Shown piece after piece: positions 14,454 through 24,769 of a stretch of 39,410 nt of DNA. The notes below the pieces were generated by a model that had not been told where the DNA came from, searched no databases, and was given only the letters and a program-made list of their open reading frames with translations. Both the position numbers and the translations under genes were made by a program. This DNA is from Bailinhaonella thermotolerans (GTDB taxonomy: Bacteria; Actinomycetota; Actinomycetes; Streptosporangiales; Streptosporangiaceae): positions 1-39,410 of the forward strand of contig NZ_QZEY01000031.1 of the NCBI RefSeq assembly GCF_003594875.1, written 5' to 3'. How positions within the stretch are numbered: the first letter of the stretch is position 1; every line of letters starts with the position of its first letter.

Positions 14454-15823
14454 CGCGGCACCTCCAAGAGCACGCGCGTCCCCTCGCCGGGCGAGGAGAC
14501 GACGGTGAGCGTCCCTCCGGCCGCCTCGGCCCGGTCGCGCATCGAGGCCAGGCCGAGCCCGCGCGCCCCCGCGCGGTCCACGTCGAACCCGCCGCCGTCG
14601 TCGGCCACCTCCAGCGCCACGTGCCGGTCGCCGGCGCGCAGCCGTACGGTCACGACGGAGGCCCCGGCGTGGCGCAGCGCGTTGTGCAGGGCCTCCTGGG
14701 CGACCCGGAGCACGACGGCCTCGGTCTCCGGGCCCAGCTCGACCGGGCGGGCGCGCCCCGGGAGTCTCGCGACGCCGCCGGAGGCCGGGGCACCGCCGGT
14801 CGCGGGTGCACCGCCGGAGGCCGGGGCACCGCCGGTCGCGGGTGCACCGCCGGCCGCCGGGACAGCGTCGGCCGCCGGGGCAGCGCCGGTCGCCGGGGCA
14901 GCGCCGGTCGCCGAGGGACCGCCGGAGGCCGGGGCGCCACCGGACCCGGGATCGTCCCCGGGGAAGCCCGCGCTTTCGAAGACGAGGGTCGCGTCGTGGA
15001 CCCGGTCGAGGAGACGCACGTGCCGGCGGAGGTATTCGCGCAGGCCGTGCCGGTCCAGCTCGGCCGGGCGCAGCTCCACGATCACCGCGCGCAGCTCGGC
15101 GAGGGCCTGCGCCGCCAGGCGCTGCACCCGGTCCAGCTCGGTGCGGGCGGCCGCCACGTCCTGGTCGAGCAGGGTCGCGGCGGACTGCGCGGTCAGCCGC
15201 AGCGAGAAGAGCCGCTGGGTCACCGCGTCGTGCAGCTCACGCGCCATGCGGGTGCGCTCCTCGACCAGCGCCAGCTCCCGGCCGCGTTCGTACAGCCGGG
15301 CGTTGACCAGCGCGATCGCCGCGTGCGCCGCGAAGAGCGTGAGCAGCTTCTCGTCGTCCTCGCTGAACCCGGACCTGGCCTTCTTGTTGGACAGGAACAG
15401 GATGCCGAGCACCGTGTCGCCGTCCTTGATCGGGACGCCGAGGAAGTCCGCGATCACCGGGTGGGCGCGCGGCCACCAGCCGAACCGGGGATCGGCCCTG
15501 ATGTCGTCGAGACGCACGGGCGCGCCCTCGCGCAGCAGCGCCGCGAGCATGCCGTGCTGGCGGGGCAGCGGGCCGATCGCGTCGCGCTGCCGGTCCGAGA
15601 CCCCGTCGAAGACGAACTCGGCGAACGACCCGTCGTCGTCCGGCACGCCCAGCGCGGCGTATCTCGCCCCGAGCAGCCGGCGGGCCGAGCGCACGATGAC
15701 CTGGAGGACCTCCTGCACCGACAGATGGCGGGTCACGGCGAGCACGGCGGAGCTGACCGCCTGCAGGACGGCCTCGCGGTCGAGGTGCCCCTCCGGAGCA
15801 TCCTGCGGGGTCGGGGAGGTCAC
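14450..15823 (-). CDS. GAF-domain sensor histidine kinase with a repeat-filled linker
   Basis: The kinase has 457 residues from GTG 15823. A GAF domain covers about 30-180 (PDDDGSFAEFVFDG; FLGVPIKDGDTVLGILFLSNKK), and HisKA_3 follows with phospho-acceptor His198 in RTRMARELHDAVTQRLFS. The HATPase has its N box in VAQEALHNALRHA (about 374-386), then VADDGGGFD and GLGLASMRDRA. No membrane helices are present, so it is cytosolic and probably senses redox or small ligands through GAF, as DevS-type kinases do. Between dimerisation and ATPase domains lies a 60-residue Gly/Ala/Pro/Thr stretch (291-350) encoded by tandem 18-bp repeats, which most relatives lack. It forms an ATGA-coupled pair with the response regulator. 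Confidence 0.93.
   Translation of the reverse strand: MTSPTPQDAPEGHLDREAVLQAVSSAVLAVTRHLSVQEVLQVIVRSARRLLGARYAALGVPDDDGSFAEFVFDGVSDRQRDAIGPLPRQHGMLAALLREGAPVRLDDIRADPRFGWWPRAHPVIADFLGVPIKDGDTVLGILFLSNKKARSGFSEDDEKLLTLFAAHAAIALVNARLYERGRELALVEERTRMARELHDAVTQRLFSLRLTAQSAATLLDQDVAAARTELDRVQRLAAQALAELRAVIVELRPAELDRHGLREYLRRHVRLLDRVHDATLVFESAGFPGDDPGSGGAPASGGPSATGAAPATGAAPAADAVPAAGGAPATGGAPASGGAPATGGAPASGGVARLPGRARPVELGPETEAVVLRVAQEALHNALRHAGASVVTVRLRAGDRHVALEVADDGGGFDVDRAGARGLGLASMRDRAEAAGGTLTVVSSPGEGTRVLLEVPR
14773..14934. repeat. Nine tandem 18-bp repeats inside the histidine kinase gene
   Basis: Nine in-frame 18-bp units, consensus CACCGCCGGTCGCCGGGG on the plus strand, encode six-residue GGAPAT/GGAPAS blocks on the minus strand. 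Units at 14791-14808 and 14827-14844 are identical, as are those at 14809-14826 and 14917-14934 apart from the first base. The array should vary in copy number by slippage without breaking the frame. Confidence 0.9.
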
Positions 15824-15918
15824 GACGACACCCTAAGCGAGTCGTAGGACCAAAGGCCTACCGCGCCCCCGACCCGACGCCCGATGTGCCGGATGACGTG
15901 GGATTTTACCGTCAAGTC

Positions 15919-16608
15919 ATGGACGGACTGATCACCGGAGCCTCCCGCGGACTCGGTCTCGCGCTCACCCGCGCCCTGTCCGAGCGGGGCTGGAACCTCA
16001 TCGTCACCGCCCGCGACGCCGCCGCCCTGGGCGCCGCCGTACGCGGCCTGCCCGGGGTCACCCCGATCGCCGGGGACGTCGCCGACCCCGCCCACCGCGC
16101 GGACCTGGCCGCCGCGATCGGCCGCGCCGGCGGCCTCGACCTGCTCGTCAACAACGCGAGCGCCCTCGGGCCGACCCCGCTGCCCCGCCTCGCGGACGTG
16201 CCGCCCGATGTGTTCGGCCCGCTGTTCGAGGTCAACGTGGTCGCCCCGCTGGCGCTCGCCCAGCTCGCCCTGCCCACCCTGCGCGTACGGCACGGCGCGA
16301 TCGTCAACGTGACCTCGGACGCGGCCGTGGAGCCGTACGCCACGTGGGGCGTGTACGGCGCCACCAAGGCCGCGCTGGAGCAGGCGTCGAACGTGCTGGC
16401 CGAGGAGGAGCCGGACGTGAGCGTCTGGTGGGTCGATCCCGGCGAGATGAACACGGCCATGCTCGCCGAGGCGGTGGGCGCCGAAGACGCCGCCGCGGCC
16501 CCCGACCCGGCCGACTCCGTGGTCCCGGGCCTGCTGCGGCTGCTCGACGAGCGCCTGCCCAGCGGCCGGTTCACCGCGCAGGTACTGGCGTCGGGGGCGA
16601 GACGATGA
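15919..16608 (+). CDS. Short-chain dehydrogenase/reductase (SDR)
   Basis: The protein has 229 residues from ATG 15919, where TACCGT (15907-15912) sits six bases upstream as a leaderless -10 box; the longer in-frame start at 15886 lacks support. The NAD(P) site is TGASRGLG at 6-13, NNAS at 78-81, and the catalytic set is Ser133, Tyr146 and Lys150 in YGATK. The substrate is not predictable. Its TGA overlaps the ATG of queA (16605-16608), a tight two-gene operon. The gene is divergent from the histidine kinase. Confidence 0.92.
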   Translation: MDGLITGASRGLGLALTRALSERGWNLIVTARDAAALGAAVRGLPGVTPIAGDVADPAHRADLAAAIGRAGGLDLLVNNASALGPTPLPRLADVPPDVFGPLFEVNVVAPLALAQLALPTLRVRHGAIVNVTSDAAVEPYATWGVYGATKAALEQASNVLAEEEPDVSVWWVDPGEMNTAMLAEAVGAEDAAAAPDPADSVVPGLLRLLDERLPSGRFTAQVLASGARR

Positions 16609-17600
16609 GCGCCGCCGAGGACACCGCCCCGCGGATCCTGGAGGCGCACGAGCCCCCGGAGGCGCGCGGCCTGGCGCGGGACGAGGTGCGGCTGCTGGTC
16701 GCGGGCCCGTCCGGGCTCCGGCACCTGCGGTTCAGGGACCTGCCCGACGTGCTGGCCCCCGGTGACGTGCTCGTGGTCAACAACTCGGCCACGCTGCCCG
16801 CGGCCGTACGCCTGGACAAGATCGCGGTGCACTTCTCGACGGAGCTGGACGACGGGGACTGGCTGGTCGAGCTGCGACGCCTCACCCCCGCCGCCACCGA
16901 GCCGTACGCCGGGGGCGCGGCGGGCGAGTGGCTGCCGCTGCCGGGCGGGCGCACGCTGGTGCTGCGGGGACGGCACACGCCGAGGCTCTGGCGGGCCCGG
17001 CTGGACACGGACGTGCCGTCGTACCTGCGGGCGCACGGGGTGCCCATCCGGTACTCCTACGTGGAGCGGGACTGGCCGCTGTCGGCGTACCAGACGGTGT
17101 TCTCGACGGTCCCGGGGAGCGCGGAGATGCCCAGCGCCGCCCGGCCGTTCACCGCCGAGCTGGTCACGCGCCTCGTCTCCGCCGGCGTGGCGATCGCGCC
17201 GATCACACTGCACACGGGGGTGGCGTCGCCGGAGAAGGACGAGCCGCCGTACCCGGAGCGCTTCGAGGTCCCCGAGAGCACCGCGCGGCTGGTCAACGCG
17301 CGGACGGGCCGCCTGATCGCGGTCGGCACCACCGTCGTGCGCGCCCTGGAGACGGCGGCGCGCCCCGGCGGCGCGGTCGAGGCGGCGCGCGGCTGGACCG
17401 AGCACGTGGTGACGCCCGAGGGCGGCGTGCGCGCGGTGGACGGGCTGATCACCGGCCTCCACGAGCCCAGGTCCTCCCACCTGCGCATGCTCACCGCCAT
17501 CGCCGGCCAGGACCGCCTGGCCCGCGCCTACACCGCCGCCTACGCCGAGCGCTACCTCTGGCACGAGTTCGGCGACAGCAACCTCCTCCTCCGCTCCTGA
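16605..17600 (+). CDS. queA: S-adenosylmethionine:tRNA ribosyltransferase-isomerase (QueA-like)
   Basis: The 331-residue enzyme starts at ATG 16605, overlapping the SDR stop. QueA transfers the ribosyl part of SAM to preQ1 in tRNA wobble position 34 to give epoxyqueuosine. Family landmarks are visible: VLVVNNSATLPAAV (about 53-66), SAYQTVFSTVPGSAEMPSAARPF, the conserved LHTGVASPEKDEPPYPERFE block, GTTVVRALE, and TGLHEPRSSHLRML near the C-terminus. Length is close to the usual 340. No other queuosine gene (tgt, queG/queH) is in the window, and its partner here is an SDR, so the gene may belong to the actinobacterial QueA-like subgroup whose substrate is less certain. A strong stem-loop follows at 17679-17722. 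Confidence 0.88.
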   Translation: MSAAEDTAPRILEAHEPPEARGLARDEVRLLVAGPSGLRHLRFRDLPDVLAPGDVLVVNNSATLPAAVRLDKIAVHFSTELDDGDWLVELRRLTPAATEPYAGGAAGEWLPLPGGRTLVLRGRHTPRLWRARLDTDVPSYLRAHGVPIRYSYVERDWPLSAYQTVFSTVPGSAEMPSAARPFTAELVTRLVSAGVAIAPITLHTGVASPEKDEPPYPERFEVPESTARLVNARTGRLIAVGTTVVRALETAARPGGAVEAARGWTEHVVTPEGGVRAVDGLITGLHEPRSSHLRMLTAIAGQDRLARAYTAAYAERYLWHEFGDSNLLLRS

Positions 17601-17678
17601 CCCCGGTACTCCTGGCTTCGACGCCCCTGGCCTCTCCGCCCCTGGCCTCTCCGCTCCTGACGCCGGCGCTCCCGGCCG

Positions 17679-17722
17679 CTTCGCCGCCGACTCCCCCGTG
17701 AGATCCCGGGGGCGGCGCGAAG
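17679..17722 (+). terminator. Stem-loop terminator after queA
   Basis: Bases 17679-17688 pair with 17711-17722 with a two-base bulge, and an alternative inner C5/G5 stem exists (17693-17697 with 17708-17712). It lies 79 bases past the queA stop. A directly repeated 15-mer (17623-17637 and 17638-17652) precedes it. Confidence 0.6.
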
Positions 17723-17757
17723 GGCGCGGCGGCGGGGGGATCTGGGAGGATGGGGGC

Positions 17758-17874
17758 ATGGAACGGGAGCAGAAGCCCTCCGGGGGCAAGACTCTCGCCT
17801 TCATCCTGCTGGGCATGCTGATCGTCTTCGCGGTGATCATCATGCTGGCGACCTGGGCCGCGAACAACGGGTAG
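17758..17874 (+). CDS. Tiny single-pass membrane protein, 38 residues
   Basis: An ATG at 17758, eight bases after GGAGG (17746-17750), opens a 38-codon frame ending at TAG 17872-17874. Residues 1-11 are polar and basic (MEREQKPSGGK), residues 12-34 are one hydrophobic helix, and the end is WAANNG. G/C third positions and the good ribosome binding site support it as a real gene. The stop lies 11 bases before the phosphatase start, so the two probably share a transcript. Function unknown. Confidence 0.75.
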   Translation: MEREQKPSGGKTLAFILLGMLIVFAVIIMLATWAANNG

Positions 17875-17885
17875 AGGCGGGACAC

Positions 17886-18365
17886 ATGGGTGCCAGGACC
17901 CTGGTCGTACTGCGGCACGCTCAGGCGGCGGACCCGCCGGGCACGCCGGACGCCGAGCGGCCGCTGACCGGGCGGGGCGAGCGCGACGCCCGCGACGCCG
18001 GCGCGGCGCTGCGGGGCGAGAAGGTCGTCCCCGACCTCGTGCTCTGCTCCCCCGCCCTGCGCACCCGGCAGACCACCGCGCTCGTGCTCGACGGGCTGGG
18101 GGAGAGCCCGCCCGTGGCGTACGAACGCGCGCTCTGGGACAACGACGCCGAGGGCGTCCTCGACCTCCTCCGGCTGACCGGCGAGGAGACCGGGACGCTG
18201 CTCGTGGTGGGGCACAACCCCTCGATGCACCAGATCGTGCTGGACCTGACCGGCGGGCGCGAGACCTACGACGGGTTCCCTCCCGGCGCCTTCGCCGTCA
18301 TCGACGTGGCCTCCGGCTGGGAGTCGCTGGCCGAGGGCTCGCTGCGGGTGCTGCGCCGGCCCTGA
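17886..18365 (+). CDS. SixA-like histidine phosphatase
   Basis: The 159-residue protein belongs to the histidine phosphatase (phosphoglycerate-mutase-like) superfamily: LRHAQAA with catalytic His11 (Arg10 conserved), SPALRTRQTT with the second Arg, and VVGHNPSMHQ with the second His (about residue 102). Its short size and lack of an insertion match SixA-type phosphohistidine phosphatases rather than mutases. SixA removes phosphate from phosphohistidine in phosphotransfer proteins; here the target is unknown. Its last 100 bases overlap the 3' end of the MFS gene on the opposite strand. Confidence 0.88.
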   Translation: MGARTLVVLRHAQAADPPGTPDAERPLTGRGERDARDAGAALRGEKVVPDLVLCSPALRTRQTTALVLDGLGESPPVAYERALWDNDAEGVLDLLRLTGEETGTLLVVGHNPSMHQIVLDLTGGRETYDGFPPGAFAVIDVASGWESLAEGSLRVLRRP

Positions 18366-19474
18366 GCGCCCAGCGCGGCGATCACCAGCGTGAGCAGGCC
18401 GATCCCGGCCGCGAGGTACCCCAGCCCGGACGCGTGCACCCAGCCGAGCCCGATCCCGCCGATCGCGCCGCCCGCCGCGACGCCCAGGTAGAGCGCCGAG
18501 GAGTTCAGCCCGAGCAGCACCGTCGCCGCCTCCGGCGCGAGCAGGGTGAGCCGGACCTGCTGCGGCACGACGGCGAACCAGCCGAAGAAGCCGTAGACCA
18601 GCGCCCAGGCGATCACCAGCGGCAGGTTCCCGGTCAGGAGCGGCAGGACGCCGAGGACGACCACCATCACGCCCAGCCCGACCATCAGCACCGGGACCGG
18701 GCCGCGCCGGTCGGTGACGCGCCCGGCGAGGACGTTCCCGGCGACGGAGCCCACGCCCCAGACCCACATCACGGCGGTCATCGCGGTCTCGCCCACCCCG
18801 ACGGACTCGCCGATGTAGGTGAACAGGGTCCATCCGGCCGCCATGTACAGCAGCGTGACCAGCAGGATCCCCAGCGCGCGCGGGTCGCGCAGCGGGCCCA
18901 GGCGCTCCCGCAGGCCCGCCCCGGGCAGCCGCAGCGACGGCAGCGCCAGCAGCACCCCGAGCAGCGCGGCCACGCCGAGCACGACCACCAGCCAGCGCAC
19001 GGCCCGCCAGTCCAGCACGTCGTTGACCAGTGCCCCCGCGGGCACGCCGAGCGCGCTGGCGACGGTCATGCCGCCGGTGACCACGGCGAGCGCCTTGCCC
19101 CGCCGTTCGGGCGCCGAGACCGCGGCGGCGACGCCGGTCGCGATGGGCGTGAACATGGCCGAGCCGAGCGCGCCGATCACCCGCCCGGTCAGCAGCACGC
19201 CGTACGTCGGCGCGACGGCGGTGAGCAGCCCGCCCGCCAGGAAGAACCCGAGGGCGACGATCAGGGCCAGGCGGCGGTCCAGGTTCGCGGAGACCGCTCC
19301 CGCGACCGGCGCGAAGACCGCGTAGGTGATGGCGAACACGGTCACGAGCTGGCCCGCGGTGGCGAGCGGGACGTCGAGGGACCTGGCGATGGAGGGCAGG
19401 ATGCCGGCGATCACGAATCCGTCGGTCCCGATCGCGAAGGTGCCCACCGCCAGGGGGAGCAGACGGCGATCCAT
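18266..19474 (-). CDS. MFS drug-efflux-type transporter
   Basis: The protein has 402 residues from ATG 19474, with GAAAGG about nine bases upstream; a longer start at 19510 lies in the operator. Twelve membrane segments are apparent. The DHA1-type motifs are visible: GTDGFVIAGILPSIA in helix 1, DRRLAL in the helix 2-3 loop (motif A equivalent) and GRVIGALGSAMFTP. It exports drugs or sugars by proton antiport; the substrate is unknown. The 33 residues after the last helix are a hydrophilic tail encoded antisense to the phosphatase gene. It is divergent from an ArsR-type regulator that probably represses it. Confidence 0.9.
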   Translation of the reverse strand: MDRRLLPLAVGTFAIGTDGFVIAGILPSIARSLDVPLATAGQLVTVFAITYAVFAPVAGAVSANLDRRLALIVALGFFLAGGLLTAVAPTYGVLLTGRVIGALGSAMFTPIATGVAAAVSAPERRGKALAVVTGGMTVASALGVPAGALVNDVLDWRAVRWLVVVLGVAALLGVLLALPSLRLPGAGLRERLGPLRDPRALGILLVTLLYMAAGWTLFTYIGESVGVGETAMTAVMWVWGVGSVAGNVLAGRVTDRRGPVPVLMVGLGVMVVVLGVLPLLTGNLPLVIAWALVYGFFGWFAVVPQQVRLTLLAPEAATVLLGLNSSALYLGVAAGGAIGGIGLGWVHASGLGYLAAGIGLLTLVIAALGAQGRRSTRSEPSASDSQPEATSMTAKAPGGNPS

Positions 19475-19494
19475 GGAGAACCTTTCGTTGGATG

Positions 19495-19540
19495 GTTTGG
19501 CGATCGTCAAACTGTCATGAGAGTTGGATGAATGTCAAAC
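19495..19540. promoter_or_regulatory. Twin operators between MFS and arsR-type genes
   Basis: Two 18-bp sites of the form GTTKG-N8-CAAAC lie at 19495-19512 and 19523-19540, 28 bases apart. The first is nearly a full palindrome around CGATCG. The second lies just ahead of TAGGCT (19548-19553), the presumed -10 box of the leaderless regulator gene at 19560. Binding there would shut both promoters. Confidence 0.7.
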
Positions 19541-19559
19541 CTTCGAATAGGCTCGGGGC

Positions 19560-19880
19560 ATGCGCTTCCTGCCCCACCCCGCCGCGGAGGACATCCGGCT
19601 CGCGGCGGTGATGCACGCGCTGTCCGATCCGGCGCGGCTGGACATCGTGCGCCGGGTCGCGGACGGCGAGGTCACGTGCGGAGCGCTCGCCGAAGAAGCC
19701 GATCTGCACAAATCGACTATGTCGCACCACTACCGGGTTCTCCGCGAGGCCGGCGTCACCCACACGGTGCAGCGAGGCCGCCTGCGTTACGTCCGGCTCC
19801 GCCGCGACGACCTCGACGCCCGCTTCCCCGGGCTCATGGAGAGCGTCCTCAACGCCGTCGCCGCCGAGGCCCCGGCCTGA
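19560..19880 (+). CDS. ArsR-family HTH repressor
   Basis: The product has 106 residues from ATG 19560. TAGGCT ends six bases before the ATG, so the message is probably leaderless. The winged helix runs from about 18 to 90 (LSDPARLDIVRRV; CGALAEEADLHKSTMSHHYRVLREAG as recognition part; RGRLRYVRL as wing). No CxC metal site of ArsR/SmtB type is present: a single Cys (Cys40) lies in VTCGAL, so the signal is probably not a thiophilic metal in the classic site. It is divergent from the MFS exporter and likely controls it through the two sites between them. Confidence 0.9.
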   Translation: MRFLPHPAAEDIRLAAVMHALSDPARLDIVRRVADGEVTCGALAEEADLHKSTMSHHYRVLREAGVTHTVQRGRLRYVRLRRDDLDARFPGLMESVLNAVAAEAPA

Positions 19881-19973
19881 CCCCGCCCCCGCCGTACGGC
19901 GTCACGCGGGCCTCACGGCCGTACCGCCGCCACGTCGGCACGGCACGGGCGGGAGCCGTACGGGGCCGGGGGG

Positions 19974-21170
19974 TCAGCGGGCGGTGGCGTCCTCGGCGTC
20001 GGCGGCGTCGATCTCGTCGCGGGGGATGCCGAGGAAGTAGAGGATGGCGTCCAGGTAAGGGACGTTGAGGGCGGTGTCGGCGGCCTCCCGCACGACCGGC
20101 TTGGCGTTGAACGCGATGCCCAGCCCGGCGGCGGCGATCATGTCGAGGTCGTTCGCCCCGTCGCCGATCGCGACGGTCTGCGCGATCGGGATGCCCGCCT
20201 CGGCGGCGAACCGGCGCAGCGCCTCGGCCTTGCCCGGGCGGTCCACGACCGCGCCGACGACCTTGCCGGTGAGGCGGCCGTCCACGATCTCCAGGGTGTT
20301 CGCCGCGGAGTAGTCGATGCCCAGGTCCGCCACCAGATGGTCGGTGATCTGGGTGAACCCGCCGCTGACGATCGCGAACTTGTAGTCGAGCCGCTTGAGC
20401 GTCCGCACGAGCGTGCGCGCGCCCGGGGTGAGCACGACCTCCTCGCGGACCTTGTCGAGCGCCGACTCGGGCAGCCCGGCCAGCAGCGCGACCCGCTCCC
20501 GCAGCGACTGCTCGAAGTCCAGCTCGCCCCGCATCGCGGCGGCGGTGACCTTCTCGACCTCGTCGAGGCAGCCCGCGTGCTTGGCGAGCAGCTCGATGAC
20601 CTCGCCCTGGATGAGCGTGGAGTCCACGTCCATCACGATCAGCCGCTTGGCCCTGCGGTGCAGCCCGGACCGCTGCACGGCGACGTCCACGCGCTGCGCG
20701 GCGGCCTCGGCGGCCAGCTCGGCGCGGAGCAGGTCGGGGTCGGCCCCGGACACCGCGAGGTCGATGCTCGTGATCGGGTAGGCCGACAGCCGGTGGATCC
20801 GGTCGATGTTGGCCCCGCTGGCGGCGATGCGCCCGGCGATGCCCGCCATCGCGGCGGGCAGCAGGGGCGAGCCGAGCACGGTGACGTGCAGGCGGCCGCG
20901 CCGCAGCCGCTCCTCCTTGCCGCCCGTGGACAGCTCGACCTCCATCTCGAGGTCGTCCGCCAGTTCCTCGACCGTGGACCACAGGACCCCGAGGTCGGTC
21001 GCCGCGTCGTAGGCGACGAGCACGCCGAGCACGAGCCTGCCGCGGATCACGACCTGCTCGACGTCGGCCACGGTGACGGGGAAGGCGGCGAGCGTGGTGA
21101 ACAGCCGCGAGGTCACCCCGGGCCGGTCGCGTCCCGTGAGCGTGATGAGGAGGGTGCGGTTCTCAGCCAT
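19974..21170 (-). CDS. serB: Phosphoserine phosphatase with N-terminal ACT region
   Basis: The enzyme has 398 residues from ATG 21170; the longer ORF is non-coding. It takes the last step of serine synthesis, phosphoserine to serine. Residues about 1-80 and 92-165 look like two ACT-type domains (TLLITLTGRDRPGVTSRLF; LHVTVLGSPLLP), which bind an amino acid for feedback. The HAD domain follows: motif I DVDSTLI with nucleophile Asp181 and Asp183, motif II SGGFTQI, motif III Lys in DRPGKAEAL, and motif IV GDGANDLDM. The downstream gene is convergent (arsR-type). The hppA gene lies upstream on the same strand, separated by a strong terminator. Confidence 0.95.
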   Translation of the reverse strand: MAENRTLLITLTGRDRPGVTSRLFTTLAAFPVTVADVEQVVIRGRLVLGVLVAYDAATDLGVLWSTVEELADDLEMEVELSTGGKEERLRRGRLHVTVLGSPLLPAAMAGIAGRIAASGANIDRIHRLSAYPITSIDLAVSGADPDLLRAELAAEAAAQRVDVAVQRSGLHRRAKRLIVMDVDSTLIQGEVIELLAKHAGCLDEVEKVTAAAMRGELDFEQSLRERVALLAGLPESALDKVREEVVLTPGARTLVRTLKRLDYKFAIVSGGFTQITDHLVADLGIDYSAANTLEIVDGRLTGKVVGAVVDRPGKAEALRRFAAEAGIPIAQTVAIGDGANDLDMIAAAGLGIAFNAKPVVREAADTALNVPYLDAILYFLGIPRDEIDAADAEDATAR

Positions 21171-21285
21171 TTGCCTCCACGCTACCGCCCGCCCGTCCCT
21201 TCCCATCACGCGCCACCCGCCGTACGGCGGCCGCGCGCCCGCCGTGCCGTACGGTCCGCGCCGGGGACGGGTCCTGGAAAAGGGA

Positions 21286-21315
21286 ACGGCCGGGCCCCTT
21301 CCGGGGTCCGGCCGT
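21286..21315 (-). terminator. 13-bp stem-loop terminator after hppA
   Basis: Bases 21286-21298 pair with 21303-21315 (one G-T pair) around a four-base loop, 32 bases past the hppA stop. On the minus strand a CCCTTTTCC stretch follows. It separates hppA from serB. Confidence 0.8.
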
Positions 21316-21346
21316 CCGGTGTACGGCGAGCCGTACGAGATGGGTG

Positions 21347-23674
<2,328 letters not shown>

Positions 23675-24355
23675 CCGTCCTCCTCGGCAAGACGGGCAGT
23701 TAGGTGCCCAGTCAGCGCTGCGCCAACCATCGGTGCGGGCCGATGAGCCGATGAAGCAGGCGGGGCGCGTCCCGGGGCGGTAGTGGTGGGCCGCTCCCGA
23801 CCTGGAGCGGTGTGCGGGGAGTCTACGCATCGGAGAGGCGGATATGAAGCCTCTTCAGTTCCCTAATTACGGTCGTTCTCCGAGGGTTCCGATAAATTAC
23901 CTGGGCAACGGCCGCCCTTTGCCGCAATTCGACGGCCGGCGCCCTCTCATGGCGGTTACGGACCGCACGATTCCCCCCTTTTGGAACTCGCCTCATTTTC
24001 CCGTTTCGGATGTCCGATATGACCTGGAACACCCATCCGAAGTGCGTTTACAAGATCACTTTATTGGGTATGGGAGGAATTTCAAGATCATTTCGGTACG
24101 GCGGGCCGCCGGCGATCGCCGAGGTGAGCGGGGTTGGGAACGTTCCGCCCGAAGGGCGAAGGTGCTCCGGGGCGGTGAGCCGGCCCGGTCCAGGGCCGGC
24201 TTCGGGACGGAGCGGGCCTTCCCGGGCGGCGGGCGAGGGGTACGCCGGGAACGGGCAGGCGTGGGAGGGACACGCCGACGACGGCGGGGATTGGCCGGGA
24301 GCGGGGAGCGTCGCGAGGTTCGCCGGGAACGGCCCCGGCCCGCCTGGAACCCTGG

Positions 24356-24491
24356 GGTACGCCTGGAACCCGGAGGTACGCCGGGAACGGCAGAGGTGCT
24401 CCCGGGACGGCGGAGGTGCCCCCGGGACGGCGGCATGCTCCTGGAACGGCCGAGGCCGGGCGGGAACGCCGATGTTCGGGCGGGTGCGGGA
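24356..24491. repeat. Degenerate tandem repeat, 19-20 bp unit
   Basis: About seven units start GGT(A/G)C or a variant and share a GGAAC/GGGAC core; clear starts are at 24356, 24375, 24395, 24415, 24435 and 24454. Related words extend outward (24316 and 24531 onward). The 20-bp period is not a multiple of three, which argues against a coding repeat. Confidence 0.7.
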
Positions 24492-24737
24492 GCAGGGCTT
24501 GCCGACGAGGGCGGCGCGGCCGGGGTCCCGGCGGGAACGCCGAGGGCCGGGCGGGTGCGGGGGTGGAGGGGGTCGGGGCGGGCGTTCACGGTCCGGCCCG
24601 GCGACCGGAGGAAGCCACTTCGCGGCCGAGGGGATCGGAGCCACAGCCCGTAGCCCCAGCCCGCTTCATGCCGAGGGGCGGGCGCGAGCCGTACGAAAGG
24701 GGACTCCACCGGGAAGGGGGCGGGCCGGGGCATGCTT

Positions 24738-24769
24738 CCCGCAGCGCCGTTGGAGTACGGCGCTGCGGG
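24738..24769 (-). terminator. Perfect 13-bp stem-loop after the RsbW-like gene
   Basis: Bases 24738-24750 pair perfectly with 24757-24769 around a six-base loop, 40 bases past the stop of the gene ending at 24809. It should end the bldG-rsbW-like transcript, so hppA needs its own promoter. Confidence 0.8.

Noticed and set aside
23823-24032. 69-codon minus-strand ORF in the AT-richer island
   Set aside because: GTG start without a Shine-Dalgarno or leaderless -10 box; the basic, unpatterned sequence gives no family hint. Kept only as part of the spacer.
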